A stretch of 64,000 bases of DNA from Oscillospiraceae bacterium (GCA_029012445.1 JAQXMC010000003.1:43859-107858), one strand, 5' to 3'; positions 16,987 through 26,062 are shown, counted from the first letter of the stretch. Notes: generated from the letters alone by a model not told the origin. A program made the numbers and translations.

Positions 16987-18837
16987 ATGGAAATAAATTA
17001 TCTTGATAAAATCAGATCGCCGCAGGATCTTAAAAGCCTTTCGGGCGATAAACTGAATACGCTCGCCGAAGAAATCAGAAGCGTTCTTATCGAAACCGTT
17101 TCGCAAAACGGCGGTCACCTTGCATCAAATCTCGGCGTTGTTGAGCTGACTATCGCAATTCACAAAGTCTTTGACTCGCCGAAAGATCAGATCGTTTTTG
17201 ATGTCGGCCATCAGGCGTACACGCACAAGCTTCTGACGGGAAGATATGAAAAATTTTCGACTGTCAGAACATCGGGCGGACTGACGGGCTTCACAAATCC
17301 TGACGAAAGCGAACACGATATTTTTTTCAGCGGTCACAGCACCACTTCAATTTCAGCTTCGCTCGGTCTTGCGCAGGCCAAGCTGCTGAACGGTGACGAT
17401 AACTATGTTGTCGCCGTCATCGGAGACGGCTCTTTCACAGGCGGAATGGCCTATGAAGCTCTTAACAATGCGGGTAAGACAAAATCCAAACTGATAGTTA
17501 TTCTTAACGACAACAAAATGTCCATATCAGAAAATGTCGGAGCTTTTGCGAGTTATCTGGCTGTTATCAGAACCGATCCGAGATATTTCAGACTTAAACA
17601 GAGAACCGAAAAGGCTCTGAACAGAATACCCGTTATCGGAACACGAATATCAACCCGTCTTTTCAATCTGAAAACGGCGCTTAAAAATAAGATATATAAC
17701 CGAAGCACATTTTTTGAGGATATCGGCTTCAGATATATGGGACCTATCGACGGTCACAACATAAAACAGCTTTGTCAGGCTCTTGAGGGAGCAAAAATCA
17801 TTAACGGTCCTGTCGTTCTTCATGTTATCACCACCAAGGGCAAGGGTTATGATTTTGCCGAAAAGATGCCGAGCGAATTTCACGGAATTGCGAAATTTGA
17901 TATTGAAACCGGTGAGCCGCTGTCGGCTGAAAAAAGCTTTTCTTCATTTTTCGGTGAAGCTCTTTGCCGGATTGCCGAGAATGATGACAGAATTTGCGCC
18001 GTGACGGCTGCAATGTCGCTTGGAACGGGACTTAACGGCTTTGCCGATGAGTTTCCCGAAAGATTTTTCGATGTCGGCATCGCCGAGCAGCACGCAGTCA
18101 CATTCACCTCAGGCCTTGCAAAGAACGGAAAGATCCCCGTTTTTGCTGTTTATTCAACATTTCTCCAGAGAGCTTACGATCAGCTTATTCACGACATTTC
18201 ACTTCAGCGCTCGCATTGCATATTCGCAGTCGATCGCGCCGGCTTTGTCGGTGAAGACGGTGTTACCCATCAGGGCATTTTTGATGTTTCTTTTTTAAAC
18301 GCCGTTCCGAATTTCAGAATATATGCGCCGTCGAGCTTTTCAGAGCTTGAAAACGATCTGAAAGACGCAGTCTATGAAAATGACGGTCCTGTTGTTATAC
18401 GCTATCCGAGAGGCAATGAAGCATACATAGAAGATATGCCTGCGCTGAAATCGGAATTTTATAATATCTACGGCGACATTGAGAATGCGGAAAAAGTGAT
18501 TGTAACCTACGGCAGGATAAGCAAAAACGCCGTTGAGGCTATGAAAAAATCAGAAAATACCGCTGTTGTCAAGCTCAATATAATAAAGCCCATCAGCTCA
18601 GAGGCTGTTGAAGCTATCGCCGGCAAAAAGAAAATATATTTCTTTGAGGAAGGCGTCAGAAGCGGCGGAGTCGGCGAAAATCTTGCTCTAAGTCTGATGG
18701 AAAACGGCTGCAAGGGAAAATTCAAGCTGATCGCTGTTGACGGCGAATTTGTTGAACAGGCAACGGTTGAAGAACAGCTTGAAAAATACGGTCTTGACAC
18801 AGAATCAATGATAAGAATAATTAACGAGGTTGAATAA
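16987..18837 (+). CDS. dxs: 1-deoxy-D-xylulose-5-phosphate synthase
   Basis: The 616-aa thiamine diphosphate enzyme makes DXP from pyruvate and glyceraldehyde 3-phosphate, the entry step of the MEP isoprenoid pathway. Visible motifs are GGHLASNLGVVELT, DVGHQAYTHKLLTGR, the ThDP site GDGSFTGGMAYEALNNAG, RYMGPIDGHN and the C-terminal transketolase part with EQHAVTFTSGLA and DRAGFVGEDGVTHQG. Length matches the family. It follows ispA by 16 nt, so isoprenoid precursor supply and chain elongation are co-expressed. Confidence 0.97.
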   Translation: MEINYLDKIRSPQDLKSLSGDKLNTLAEEIRSVLIETVSQNGGHLASNLGVVELTIAIHKVFDSPKDQIVFDVGHQAYTHKLLTGRYEKFSTVRTSGGLTGFTNPDESEHDIFFSGHSTTSISASLGLAQAKLLNGDDNYVVAVIGDGSFTGGMAYEALNNAGKTKSKLIVILNDNKMSISENVGAFASYLAVIRTDPRYFRLKQRTEKALNRIPVIGTRISTRLFNLKTALKNKIYNRSTFFEDIGFRYMGPIDGHNIKQLCQALEGAKIINGPVVLHVITTKGKGYDFAEKMPSEFHGIAKFDIETGEPLSAEKSFSSFFGEALCRIAENDDRICAVTAAMSLGTGLNGFADEFPERFFDVGIAEQHAVTFTSGLAKNGKIPVFAVYSTFLQRAYDQLIHDISLQRSHCIFAVDRAGFVGEDGVTHQGIFDVSFLNAVPNFRIYAPSSFSELENDLKDAVYENDGPVVIRYPRGNEAYIEDMPALKSEFYNIYGDIENAEKVIVTYGRISKNAVEAMKKSENTAVVKLNIIKPISSEAVEAIAGKKKIYFFEEGVRSGGVGENLALSLMENGCKGKFKLIAVDGEFVEQATVEEQLEKYGLDTESMIRIINEVE

Positions 18838-18838
18838 A

Positions 18839-19681
18839 GTGAGTGAAAAGTTAAGGCTTGATGTGGCGTTGGTCGATAACGGCTTATGTGAAAGCCGCGA
18901 GAAAGCCAAAGCCTGCATAATGGCGGGGCAGGTCTATGTTAACGGTCAGAAGTCTTTAAAAGCGGGCGCACCGGTCAAGCCCGAAGATAAGATAGAAGTC
19001 AGAGGAAAGCAGCTGCCGTTCGTCAGCAGGGGAGGACTCAAGCTTCAGAAGGCTGTCGATGTGTTCGGAGTTAAGCTCAGCGGCTGTATATGCATGGATA
19101 TAGGCGCCTCGACCGGAGGCTTCACCGACTGTATGCTCCAGCACGGAGCCAGAAAGGTGTATTCCATAGATGTCGGCTACGGTCAGCTGGCCTGGAAGCT
19201 TCGCACCGATGAGCGGGTAATCAACCTTGAAAGAACAAACTTCAGATATGTCACAAGGGAGACTGTTCCAGATGAAATAGATTTTGCGAGCGTTGATGTC
19301 TCCTTTATTTCGCTCAAGCATATTATACCGGTTATGAGAGAGCTTCTCAGAGACGGCGGCGAATCCGTCTGTCTTATAAAGCCGCAGTTCGAAGCCGGCA
19401 GAGACAAAATAGGCAAAAAGGGCGTTGTCAGAGAACTTTCGACTCATATCGAAGTCATTCAAACGATAGCCGACTTTGCACTTGAAAACGGTTTCGATAT
19501 TTTAAACCTTGATTTTTCTCCCGTGAAGGGCCCCGAGGGAAATATCGAATATCTTATACACCTCAGAAAGAGCGATGCGCCTGAAAGCTTCCTTAATCGC
19601 TCATTTGAAGAAACGGTCGCTGCGTCGCACGACACACTTGACAAACGGAGTGAAAAAAATGAAGATAGCGATAAAGCCTAA
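18839..19681 (+). CDS. tlyA: TlyA family rRNA 2'-O-methyltransferase
   Basis: The 280-aa product has an N-terminal S4 RNA-binding domain (LRLDVALVDNGLCESREKAK) and an FtsJ-like methyltransferase domain with DIGASTGGFTDCMLQ as the SAM site. TlyA enzymes methylate ribose in 16S/23S rRNA. I prefer the GTG at 18839, 9 nt after GAGG; a TTG at 18830 in the same frame would abut that site. It begins just after the dxs stop and overlaps nadK by 23 nt. Confidence 0.92.
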   Translation: MSEKLRLDVALVDNGLCESREKAKACIMAGQVYVNGQKSLKAGAPVKPEDKIEVRGKQLPFVSRGGLKLQKAVDVFGVKLSGCICMDIGASTGGFTDCMLQHGARKVYSIDVGYGQLAWKLRTDERVINLERTNFRYVTRETVPDEIDFASVDVSFISLKHIIPVMRELLRDGGESVCLIKPQFEAGRDKIGKKGVVRELSTHIEVIQTIADFALENGFDILNLDFSPVKGPEGNIEYLIHLRKSDAPESFLNRSFEETVAASHDTLDKRSEKNEDSDKA

Positions 19682-20516
19682 TTTAACAAGAGAAAATGCT
19701 TTTAATGTAACGCAAAATGTGTTCAGCGAATTAAAAAAGCTCGGCGCCGACATTGTTTTCAGCGACGAGTTCAAAAATGAGCTCAGTCAGCTCGGGGCTG
19801 ATTTTCTGCCTGATGAGGAGCTTTACAGCATTTGCGATATAATGATAGCCATAGGCGGTGACGGAACGATAATCCACAGCGCATATAAATGCGCAAAGCA
19901 CGGAAAAAAGATTCTCGGAATCAACGCCGGCAGACTCGCTTTCATGGCCGGAATTGAAGAACAGGAGCTTCATCTGCTTAAAAATCTGATCAACGGCGAA
20001 TATGAGACAGATATCAGAATGATGCTCATGGCGCAGCTTTATGAAGATGATAAGCTTGTCGACACAAACTATTGCATAAACGATGTTGTAATCGCAAGAG
20101 GTACTGCGATGAGAATGTGCGATATTATGGTCAAGTGCGACGGAAAGCCCGTTAACGATTATTACGCCGACGGCATTATTGTCTCAACTCCGACAGGCTC
20201 AACAGCCTATGCGCTGTCCGCCGGTGGACCGGTGATAGATCCGACAATAGAAAGCATCTCACTGACGCCGATATGCACTCATTCTCTTTTTTCAAGATCG
20301 TTGATATTCAAGCCGACTTCTGTTCTCGAGGTCTGCGTTAAGAACACGGAAATCGGCAGGCCTTTGCTTTCCTGCGACGGCTGCAATTCAATAGATCTCA
20401 AGGAGCACAGCAAAATCATTATAAAAAAAGCCGATGTCTCGGCGCAGTTTATAAGACTGAAATCAGATACATTTATTGATGTGCTTTCACAAAAATTAGC
20501 TCAGAGAAGAGCTTGA
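19659..20516 (+). CDS. nadK: NAD kinase
   Basis: The 285-aa enzyme phosphorylates NAD to NADP. It has the GGDGT motif at about 66-70, NAGRLAFMAG, the substrate-pocket NDVVIARG and STPTGSTAYALSAGGPV. The start at 19659 has CGGAG upstream and gives the usual N-terminus (MKIAIKPNL); earlier in-frame starts lie inside tlyA and would add an unrelated leader. Confidence 0.95.
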   Translation: MKIAIKPNLTRENAFNVTQNVFSELKKLGADIVFSDEFKNELSQLGADFLPDEELYSICDIMIAIGGDGTIIHSAYKCAKHGKKILGINAGRLAFMAGIEEQELHLLKNLINGEYETDIRMMLMAQLYEDDKLVDTNYCINDVVIARGTAMRMCDIMVKCDGKPVNDYYADGIIVSTPTGSTAYALSAGGPVIDPTIESISLTPICTHSLFSRSLIFKPTSVLEVCVKNTEIGRPLLSCDGCNSIDLKEHSKIIIKKADVSAQFIRLKSDTFIDVLSQKLAQRRA

Positions 20517-20530
20517 AACGGAGCAAAAAT

Positions 20531-20980
20531 ATGAAAAAAAACATCAGACACGAAAAAATTCTTTCTCTTATATCCGAATATGATATCTCAACTCAGGAGC
20601 AGCTGACTCAGAAGCTGACCGAATGTGGCTTTGAAGTCACGCAGGCAACAGTGTCGCGGGATATCAAAGCAATGAACCTTATCAAAATTCAGGACAGCAA
20701 CGGCCAGTATAAATACGCCGCCGTTAAAAGCGACAAAAGCGACAAAACACAATATGACGCTATAATATCACACAGCGTTGTCGGTGTGGACTATGCAATG
20801 AATATTACCGTTCTTCATTGCCGCTCGGGAATGGCTAACGCCGCCTGCGCCTCGATTGATGCGCTCGAATTCAACAAATCTGTCGGTACAATAGCGGGCG
20901 ACGATACGATATTTATTCTCAACAGGACAGAAGAAGCCGCAAAAGAGCTTGCTGACACGATCAGAAGTATTATAAAATAA
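20531..20980 (+). CDS. argR: ArgR/AhrC family arginine repressor
   Basis: The 149-aa product has a winged-helix N-terminal domain (IRHEKILSLISEYDISTQ, then VTQATVSRDIKAMNLIKI) and a C-terminal arginine-binding oligomerisation domain with GTIAGDDTIFIL. ATG at 20531 has CGGAG 5-6 nt before it and gives a normal length; a TTG at 20513 is less likely. The argR-recN pairing after nadK is classic in Firmicutes. It probably regulates arginine genes elsewhere; no ARG box is evident here. Confidence 0.94.
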   Translation: MKKNIRHEKILSLISEYDISTQEQLTQKLTECGFEVTQATVSRDIKAMNLIKIQDSNGQYKYAAVKSDKSDKTQYDAIISHSVVGVDYAMNITVLHCRSGMANAACASIDALEFNKSVGTIAGDDTIFILNRTEEAAKELADTIRSIIK

Positions 20981-20995
20981 ACAGGTGTAAAAATT

Positions 20996-22672
20996 ATGCT
21001 CACAAGTCTTAAAATCAACGATGTTGCAATCATCGAAGAAGCTGTAATTGAATATGACAGAGGACTTAATGTGATGACCGGCGAGACCGGCTCCGGCAAG
21101 TCTATTGTCATTGACTCAATAAATGCGGCTCTGGGCCGCAGGACCTCCAGAGAGCTTATTCGAAGCGGGGCCGACGAAGCCCGTGTGACAGCCGTGTTTG
21201 AAAATATCGGGACAAATGTCATTGACGCTCTCGAAGAGTATGGGATAGATTGCAAAGACGGCTGCATTTTCATTCAAAGGGTAATAAGAGATAACCGCAA
21301 CATATGCAGGATAAACGGTGAAGCAGTGACCGTGAGCGTACTGAAAAGCGTGGGCGACCGCTTGATAAATATTCATGGGCAAAATGAAAACCAGACCTTG
21401 ATGAACCGTGAAAATCATCTGAAATACATAGATATGCTCGCCCGCAACGGTGAGCTTTTGAGAAAATACCGTGAAAAATATGACCGCTTAAAGGCAATCA
21501 ACAAGCAGCTGAAAAAATTGAAAGCCGTTGAAGCAGAAAAAGAGCTGAGGCTTGACACGCTTAAATATCAGATTGACGAAATCGAGAGCGCCGATATCAA
21601 ATCCGGCGAAAGAGAAGATCTCATTGAACTTCGCAACAAGTATCAGAATTTCGAAAAGATACAATCGGCTTTGGCTTTCGCCGACAATGCGCTGAACGGA
21701 AACGGCGAAGAAAGCGGCGGCGCTCTGGAGGAGATAAACACTCTGATTAATTCTCTGAACACTTTGGGCGAATGTATAAACAGCGCAAATGAATATAAGA
21801 TTGCGGTCGCGGACTGCCTTGCCGCATTGCAGGACTGTTCGGCGTTCATTTCATCGGAGCTTGACGCTTTCGGCAACAGCGATATTGATATCAACAGAAT
21901 TGAAGAACGACTTGATCTCATTCACCGTCTCTCCAAAAAATACGGAGAAACAGAAGACGATATACTCACATATCTTGTAAAGATCAAATCTGAATATGAG
22001 GATATATATTTGAACAGTGAGAAGCTTGAGAAGCTTTCGACCGAATATGACAGCGTTCTTGAGGAGCTTATATCAGCCGGAAATGATCTGACAGGCTCCA
22101 GAATTAAAGCCGGCGTCGACTTCAGCAAGAAAATTAACGAAGAATTGAGATTTCTTGATATGCCGAATGTTGATTTCAAGGTTAGAGTCGATCAATGCGC
22201 GGCGACTTCGACAGGCCTTGACGATGTGGAGTTTCTTATTTCCGCAAACTTAGGCCAGGAGCCTAAGCCCATCGCCAAAATTGCCTCCGGCGGAGAGCTT
22301 TCAAGAATAATGCTTGCGATAAAATGCGTTCTTGCCGATCTCGATAAGGTCGATACGCTGATATTTGACGAGATTGACTCCGGTGTGAGCGGCAGAGCTG
22401 CCGAAAAGATCGGATACAAGCTAAAGGAAGTTTCAAAATTCAGTCAGGTTATATGCGTAACGCATCTGGCGCAGATCGCCTGCTTTGCCGATAATCATCT
22501 TTATATTGAAAAGACAACCGAAAACGGCAGAACGAAAACATGCGTCAAAAGGCTTGACTATAATGAAAGAAAGCGTGAGATAGCCCGAATAATGGGCGGT
22601 TCGGTCATAACAGAAGCAACGCTGAAAGGCGCCGGAGAACTGCTTGAACGGGCAAATAATGAAATATCATAA
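20996..22672 (+). CDS. recN: DNA repair protein RecN
   Basis: The 558-aa SMC-like ATPase has Walker A GETGSGKSIVIDSI near residue 29, a coiled-coil centre split by a globular insert, the ABC signature IASGGELSRIMLAIK and Walker B DTLIFDEIDSGVSGRAA. It helps hold and repair double-strand breaks. An AGGTG lies upstream of the ATG. It is the last gene of the nusB-led run; the hairpin at 22679-22711 follows its stop. Confidence 0.97.
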   Translation: MLTSLKINDVAIIEEAVIEYDRGLNVMTGETGSGKSIVIDSINAALGRRTSRELIRSGADEARVTAVFENIGTNVIDALEEYGIDCKDGCIFIQRVIRDNRNICRINGEAVTVSVLKSVGDRLINIHGQNENQTLMNRENHLKYIDMLARNGELLRKYREKYDRLKAINKQLKKLKAVEAEKELRLDTLKYQIDEIESADIKSGEREDLIELRNKYQNFEKIQSALAFADNALNGNGEESGGALEEINTLINSLNTLGECINSANEYKIAVADCLAALQDCSAFISSELDAFGNSDIDINRIEERLDLIHRLSKKYGETEDDILTYLVKIKSEYEDIYLNSEKLEKLSTEYDSVLEELISAGNDLTGSRIKAGVDFSKKINEELRFLDMPNVDFKVRVDQCAATSTGLDDVEFLISANLGQEPKPIAKIASGGELSRIMLAIKCVLADLDKVDTLIFDEIDSGVSGRAAEKIGYKLKEVSKFSQVICVTHLAQIACFADNHLYIEKTTENGRTKTCVKRLDYNERKREIARIMGGSVITEATLKGAGELLERANNEIS

Positions 22673-22678
22673 AATCTG

Positions 22679-22718
22679 TCCTCCTTTCATAGAATTTTCT
22701 TGAAGGGAGGATTATTTT
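22679..22718 (+). promoter_or_regulatory. Hairpin containing the Shine-Dalgarno of the next gene
   Basis: An 11-bp stem with one G-U pair (22679-22689 with 22701-22711) is followed by a T-rich TTATTTT that runs directly to the ATG at 22719. It looks like a terminator for recN, but its 3' arm is also the only ribosome binding site (GGGAGGA) of the downstream gene. Confidence 0.65.
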
Positions 22719-23135
22719 ATGAACAAGAAAACGAAATCACAGCCAAAGAAAAAGCGGGGAAGGTCAGGAGAAACAAGCAGCGTTAAATTGTATCTTATAT
22801 CAACCGCCAAAAGTTTTGTTTTATTCTTGATATTATTTGCGGCGGCCGCATTTATTTGCTATAAAGCCGATTTAAGCCGCGAAAATTATTTCATTATAGC
22901 ATTAGCTGTCTGCGCTGTTTCAAGCTTTTTAAGCGGAGCTTTCATGAGCGTAAAGCTCAAAGAAAAAGGGATTATATGCGGTTTTCTCGGCGCACTGCCG
23001 CTGACCGCAGTCACGGTAATTTCATCGCTTATCGCAGGCGGAGAGGTGTCGGCTCCGTTAATTGCAGCAACCTGCGTCGCAATGATGTTTTTAGGTACGG
23101 CAGGAGGATTGACCGCCGCTAATATGAGGAGATAA
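22719..23135 (+). CDS. Small 4-TM membrane protein, TIGR04086/YrzE-like
   Basis: This 138-aa protein has a basic N-terminal tail (KKTKSQPKKKRGR), four predicted membrane helices and a Gly-rich last helix ending GTAGGLTAANMRR. This shape resembles the TIGR04086 (YrzE) membrane family of unknown function that is common in spore formers; recognition is by topology and the C-terminal pattern only. It sits between recN and spoIIM with 1 bp to the latter, so a shared transcript is likely. The start is fixed by GGGAGGA. Confidence 0.55.
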   Translation: MNKKTKSQPKKKRGRSGETSSVKLYLISTAKSFVLFLILFAAAAFICYKADLSRENYFIIALAVCAVSSFLSGAFMSVKLKEKGIICGFLGALPLTAVTVISSLIAGGEVSAPLIAATCVAMMFLGTAGGLTAANMRR

Positions 23136-23136
23136 A

Positions 23137-23760
23137 ATGAAAGTTAAAGCAACAAAAATAATTGACATTGATAAGCTATTCAAAGTTGAACTGAATAAGA
23201 AAAATCCTATAATATCGTGCGTTTCGGCAATGCTCGGAATTGCTGCGGGAGTGATTCTTCAGGCCCTCAGTCCAACAGTCGGCAGCGGAACCGATAAGCT
23301 GTTTTTGTCTTTTTATTCACTGAATTCCGACCGCAGCATACCTGAGATTTTTGCTTCAAGCTTCGTTTATAATATGTTTATTATAATGCTCCTGATGTTT
23401 CTCGGATTTTCGGCTGTCGGTTTTGCTCTTGTTTATATTTTGCCGTTTTTCAAAGGCTTAGGCGTCGGCGCCGTTTGCAGTTATATTTATTCGGCGTATT
23501 TGTTCAAAGGCGTCGCATATTGTGCGCTTTTTGTTTTTCCCGTTGCCGTTCTGCAGTTTCTCGCAATAATCCTTGCCTGCAACGAAAGCGCTCAGATGTC
23601 AGCCGATATTTTGGATCTTATAAGAAAAAACAGCAGCGCAGAAGCAAAGATCAGATCAGATCTTTACGTCTTGCGCTACATTATAATCACTGCTGCGGTT
23701 GCCGTGTCATCTTTGATATACGCAGTGTGCGTTATGCTGTTTTTTAAAGTATCTTCTTAG
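23137..23760 (+). CDS. spoIIM: Stage II sporulation protein M-like membrane protein
   Basis: This 207-aa protein has five or six membrane helices and the SpoIIM (DUF95) pattern: an N-terminal cytosolic helix, NPIISCVSAMLGIAAGVI, ASSFVYNMFIIMLLMFLGF and a PFFKGLGVGAVCSY loop. In Bacillus SpoIIM joins SpoIID/SpoIIP in peptidoglycan remodelling during engulfment. The neighbouring recombinase gene matches the spoIIM-xerD proximity known in Bacilli. Its stop codon overlaps that of the convergent recombinase gene by 4 nt. Confidence 0.75.
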   Translation: MKVKATKIIDIDKLFKVELNKKNPIISCVSAMLGIAAGVILQALSPTVGSGTDKLFLSFYSLNSDRSIPEIFASSFVYNMFIIMLLMFLGFSAVGFALVYILPFFKGLGVGAVCSYIYSAYLFKGVAYCALFVFPVAVLQFLAIILACNESAQMSADILDLIRKNSSAEAKIRSDLYVLRYIIITAAVAVSSLIYAVCVMLFFKVSS

Positions 23761-24743
23761 GACTTTTTCTTGTTTTCACCGCTTAGCGGATTTTGCTTCG
23801 CTGCGTCTTTAAGCTGTTTATCAAGCAAATGCGTATATATCTCGGTTGTGGACAGGTTCTCATGACCGAGCATTTCTTTCAAAACAAGAACATCAACATT
23901 TCCGTGCTGATACATAAGTGTTGCCGCCGTGTGCCTCAGCTTGTGAACTGAATATCCGCCGGAATCAAGACCGATTTTTTCAAGATAGTGATAAACCATG
24001 TTTTGTACCGCCTGTCGGCCCATTCTTTTATTCAGTCTGCTTATAAACAAGGCGTCTCTGTCCTTGACCTTGTCGCGCGGCCTGACCTTCAGATATTCGT
24101 TGATAGCGTCCATGCAGGCTTTGTTCAGATAAATCTTTCGCTGCTTGTTGCCTTTTCCCGTTACGATCATAGTTTCTTCATCGAAATTTATGTCGCTTAT
24201 ATTCAGCGAAACCATTTCGGCGACACGAAGACCGCAGTTGAGAAAGATCGTTAAAATGCAGTAATCCCGTTCTTTGTTTTCACCCTCAACGCTGTTGAGA
24301 AGCGCTATGCTTTGCTCAAGCGTCAGGTATTTCGGCAGACTCTTTTTCGCTTTCGGAGCCTCGACCGGATCCATGGGATTGACTTCTATGTATTTCATTT
24401 TTGTCGATATGTAGGCAAAATAACCTTTAAGCGAAGAAATCTTTCTTGCGCGGGTTGCGTTATTGTTTTTCAGCTTGCTGCTGCAGTAATCAAGAAACTT
24501 AAATATATCATATGTGGTGATTTTTTTAATCCAATCTATATCAATATATGACATATCATAGTCTTTATTGAGCTCATCGGGGGAGATATCGGCCTGTTTA
24601 GCAACGAGAAATCTGAAAAAAGTGCGCAGATCCGATGCGTATTCCAAAACAGTCAGCTTTGATTTGCCTTTTGTGACATCAAGGTATATTCGCAGATATT
24701 CCTGAACGCTGGGCGGCAATAAATCAAATTCTTCAAAAGTCAA
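23757..24743 (-). CDS. xerD: XerC/XerD-type tyrosine recombinase
   Basis: The product is 328 aa. It has an N-terminal SAM-like core-binding domain (LTVLEYASDLRTFFRFL) and a catalytic domain with GLRVAEMVSLNISDI (first Arg), HKLRHTAATLMYQHG (His-x-x-Arg), LGHENLSTTEIY (His and nucleophile Tyr). It probably resolves chromosome dimers at dif, although no dif site is recognisable here. The start is set at TTG 24743, 6 nt behind GGGAGGG; an open extension up to 24926 has no ribosome binding site. XerD rather than XerC is suggested only by the adjacency to spoIIM. At 328 aa it is longer than typical XerD because of extra N-terminal residues. Confidence 0.85.
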   Translation of the reverse strand: MTFEEFDLLPPSVQEYLRIYLDVTKGKSKLTVLEYASDLRTFFRFLVAKQADISPDELNKDYDMSYIDIDWIKKITTYDIFKFLDYCSSKLKNNNATRARKISSLKGYFAYISTKMKYIEVNPMDPVEAPKAKKSLPKYLTLEQSIALLNSVEGENKERDYCILTIFLNCGLRVAEMVSLNISDINFDEETMIVTGKGNKQRKIYLNKACMDAINEYLKVRPRDKVKDRDALFISRLNKRMGRQAVQNMVYHYLEKIGLDSGGYSVHKLRHTAATLMYQHGNVDVLVLKEMLGHENLSTTEIYTHLLDKQLKDAAKQNPLSGENKKKS

Positions 24744-24768
24744 ACAGATCCCTCCCGTCGGGTAGTAA

Positions 24769-24787
24769 CTGTGAAACAGTTTCACAG
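24769..24787. repeat. Perfect inverted repeat upstream of the recombinase gene
   Basis: Arms CTGTGAAAC (24769-24777) and GTTTCACAG (24779-24787) are separated by one base. It lies 26 bp upstream of the TTG start, so it could be an operator or a leader hairpin. Confidence 0.6.
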
Positions 24788-24955
24788 AATAAAGAAAATA
24801 AGATGAAAATATATAATAATACAGTATTAAAATTAAGTGAGCAATCGGAGACGAGTTGATTCCAATTAGTTCAATCAGTTCAGCCCGAAACAGCCGATGC
24901 GGGATATTATCCGCAATATTAAACAAATATTGAATGTAACACAGATTATTGATAT

Positions 24956-25381
24956 GGCCGGATATCAGAAAAATATCTGAACATTAAAATCAGATTTTCC
25001 GGCCGCTCAGTTTATTAGAAACGATACATTATATGTTCAGAAATAACAGATCGGCTGGCAATCAGCAGATCGACTCAAAATACAGACAATTAAGTGAAAA
25101 TTTCAAATTTGTTCTAACTAATTTGAAATTATATATTTAGCATAGTTTTTCAGCCGCTCAGAATTTTCAGACAATATGTTTCTATGATCAAAACAAACTG
25201 ATTGGCTGAAAATCAGCCTAAATCTGAAACAATTTAAAAATATGCTAAAAATAAGCATTTTTGCTCCCCTCAACTACACAAAATATTTCTTTTGTGTAGT
25301 TGCTTATAATTTTTTGACAGTCCCTCCCAAGGCATAAATAAATTTTAAAGCCGCCTGTTTTCAGACTGCTTTAAAATTTAT
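24956..25381. repeat. Hairpin-rich, gene-free intergenic region
   Basis: No credible gene is present in 24744-25401. Perfect or near-perfect inverted repeats are: 24956-24962 with 24998-25004 (enclosing 24965-24969/24976-24980); 25099-25109 with 25120-25130; a 9-bp pair within 25146-25212; 25242-25246 with 25254-25258; 25271-25283 with 25290-25302 (13 bp); and 25338-25351 with 25368-25381 (14 bp). Two of the larger units share the motif GCCGCTCAG and a later GGCTG-AATCAGC block, so they look like diverged copies. The last hairpin may end the DUF4364 transcript. Confidence 0.7.
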
Positions 25382-25401
25382 ATCTTATATACCATATTTT
25401 C

Positions 25402-25953
25402 CTATACAGTCAAAGAAGAAATTATGCTCGAGTAAAGCTTTGTCGGATCGTTAAGAAAGTTCTCCTTAACAGCTTCAACCTGAAGTCTGTCCGAAACATA
25501 AATAGTCAGCTTCATAAATTGTGTGTTTACATCGTACAAAGTAAAAGTTACATTATAGCCTTTTTCAAGCTTTTCAACTACGATCTCGTTTTCACGCTCA
25601 CGCCTTGATCTTGTCAGCAGACGGACCGCGCAGTTTATTGCCTTTTCCCGGACCGTTCTCGGCAATGACCTTTCAAAATAAGACGAAGTCGCGCGGTTTT
25701 CTTCATTTATTTTCAGATACTCTTCACCGTCAATGTTTTCGGTTTTGATTATTCCGCCGCGCAGCAATTCACTGATCGCCTGATTGACCTCAAAATAGTT
25801 TGCAAGCGAATAATCATCCTGAAGAATATCGTTTATAAGCTTTTTGGTCAGCGGTTCATCAACGCTTTTTATCAGATAACAAATAAGACATTTTATGTCG
25901 GAAATATCCTTGAGTCCGTCCGGATCAACGCCTTCTGAAAATGTATTGTTCAT
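25402..25953 (-). CDS. DUF4364 family protein (winged-helix-like)
   Basis: This 183-aa protein begins with a winged-helix-like region (IKCLICYLIKSVDEPLTKK, then NYFEVNQAISELLRGGIIK with EEYLKINEEN) and a beta-rich C-terminal half. This matches the DUF4364 family, found widely in Clostridia and assumed to be a transcription regulator. AAAAAGGGGTGATAAG precedes the ATG. It is transcribed from its own promoter, divergent from the YjjG-like gene. The family call rests on pattern recall. Confidence 0.65.
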   Translation of the reverse strand: MNNTFSEGVDPDGLKDISDIKCLICYLIKSVDEPLTKKLINDILQDDYSLANYFEVNQAISELLRGGIIKTENIDGEEYLKINEENRATSSYFERSLPRTVREKAINCAVRLLTRSRRERENEIVVEKLEKGYNVTFTLYDVNTQFMKLTIYVSDRLQVEAVKENFLNDPTKLYSSIISSLTV

Positions 25954-25977
25954 CTTATCACCCCTTTTTACAGCGCT

Positions 25978-26006
25978 ATTTTAGCATAAAAACGCAAATA
26001 AATCAA
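25978..26006 (-). promoter_or_regulatory. SigA-type promoter of the DUF4364 gene
   Basis: On the minus strand, TTGATT (26006-26001), 17 bp, TAAAAT (25983-25978). Confidence 0.65.
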
Positions 26007-26033
26007 CAGTTTTGACATATCGTCAACGCATGA

Positions 26034-26062
26034 TTGACTTTTTCGGGATAATATTATAAGAT
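26034..26062 (+). promoter_or_regulatory. Probable promoter of the YjjG-like gene
   Basis: TTGACT (26034-26039) with TAAGAT (26057-26062) at 17 bp; an alternative TATAAG has a 15-bp spacer. Confidence 0.5.

Noticed and set aside
24744..24926. N-terminal extension of the recombinase by 61 codons
   Set aside because: The extension crosses the perfect palindrome, is hydrophobic and unlike Xer proteins, and has no ribosome binding site; TTG 24743 has an excellent one.
24956..25381. CRISPR array
   Set aside because: The repeats are inverted and diverged, spacing is irregular and no cas genes are near.
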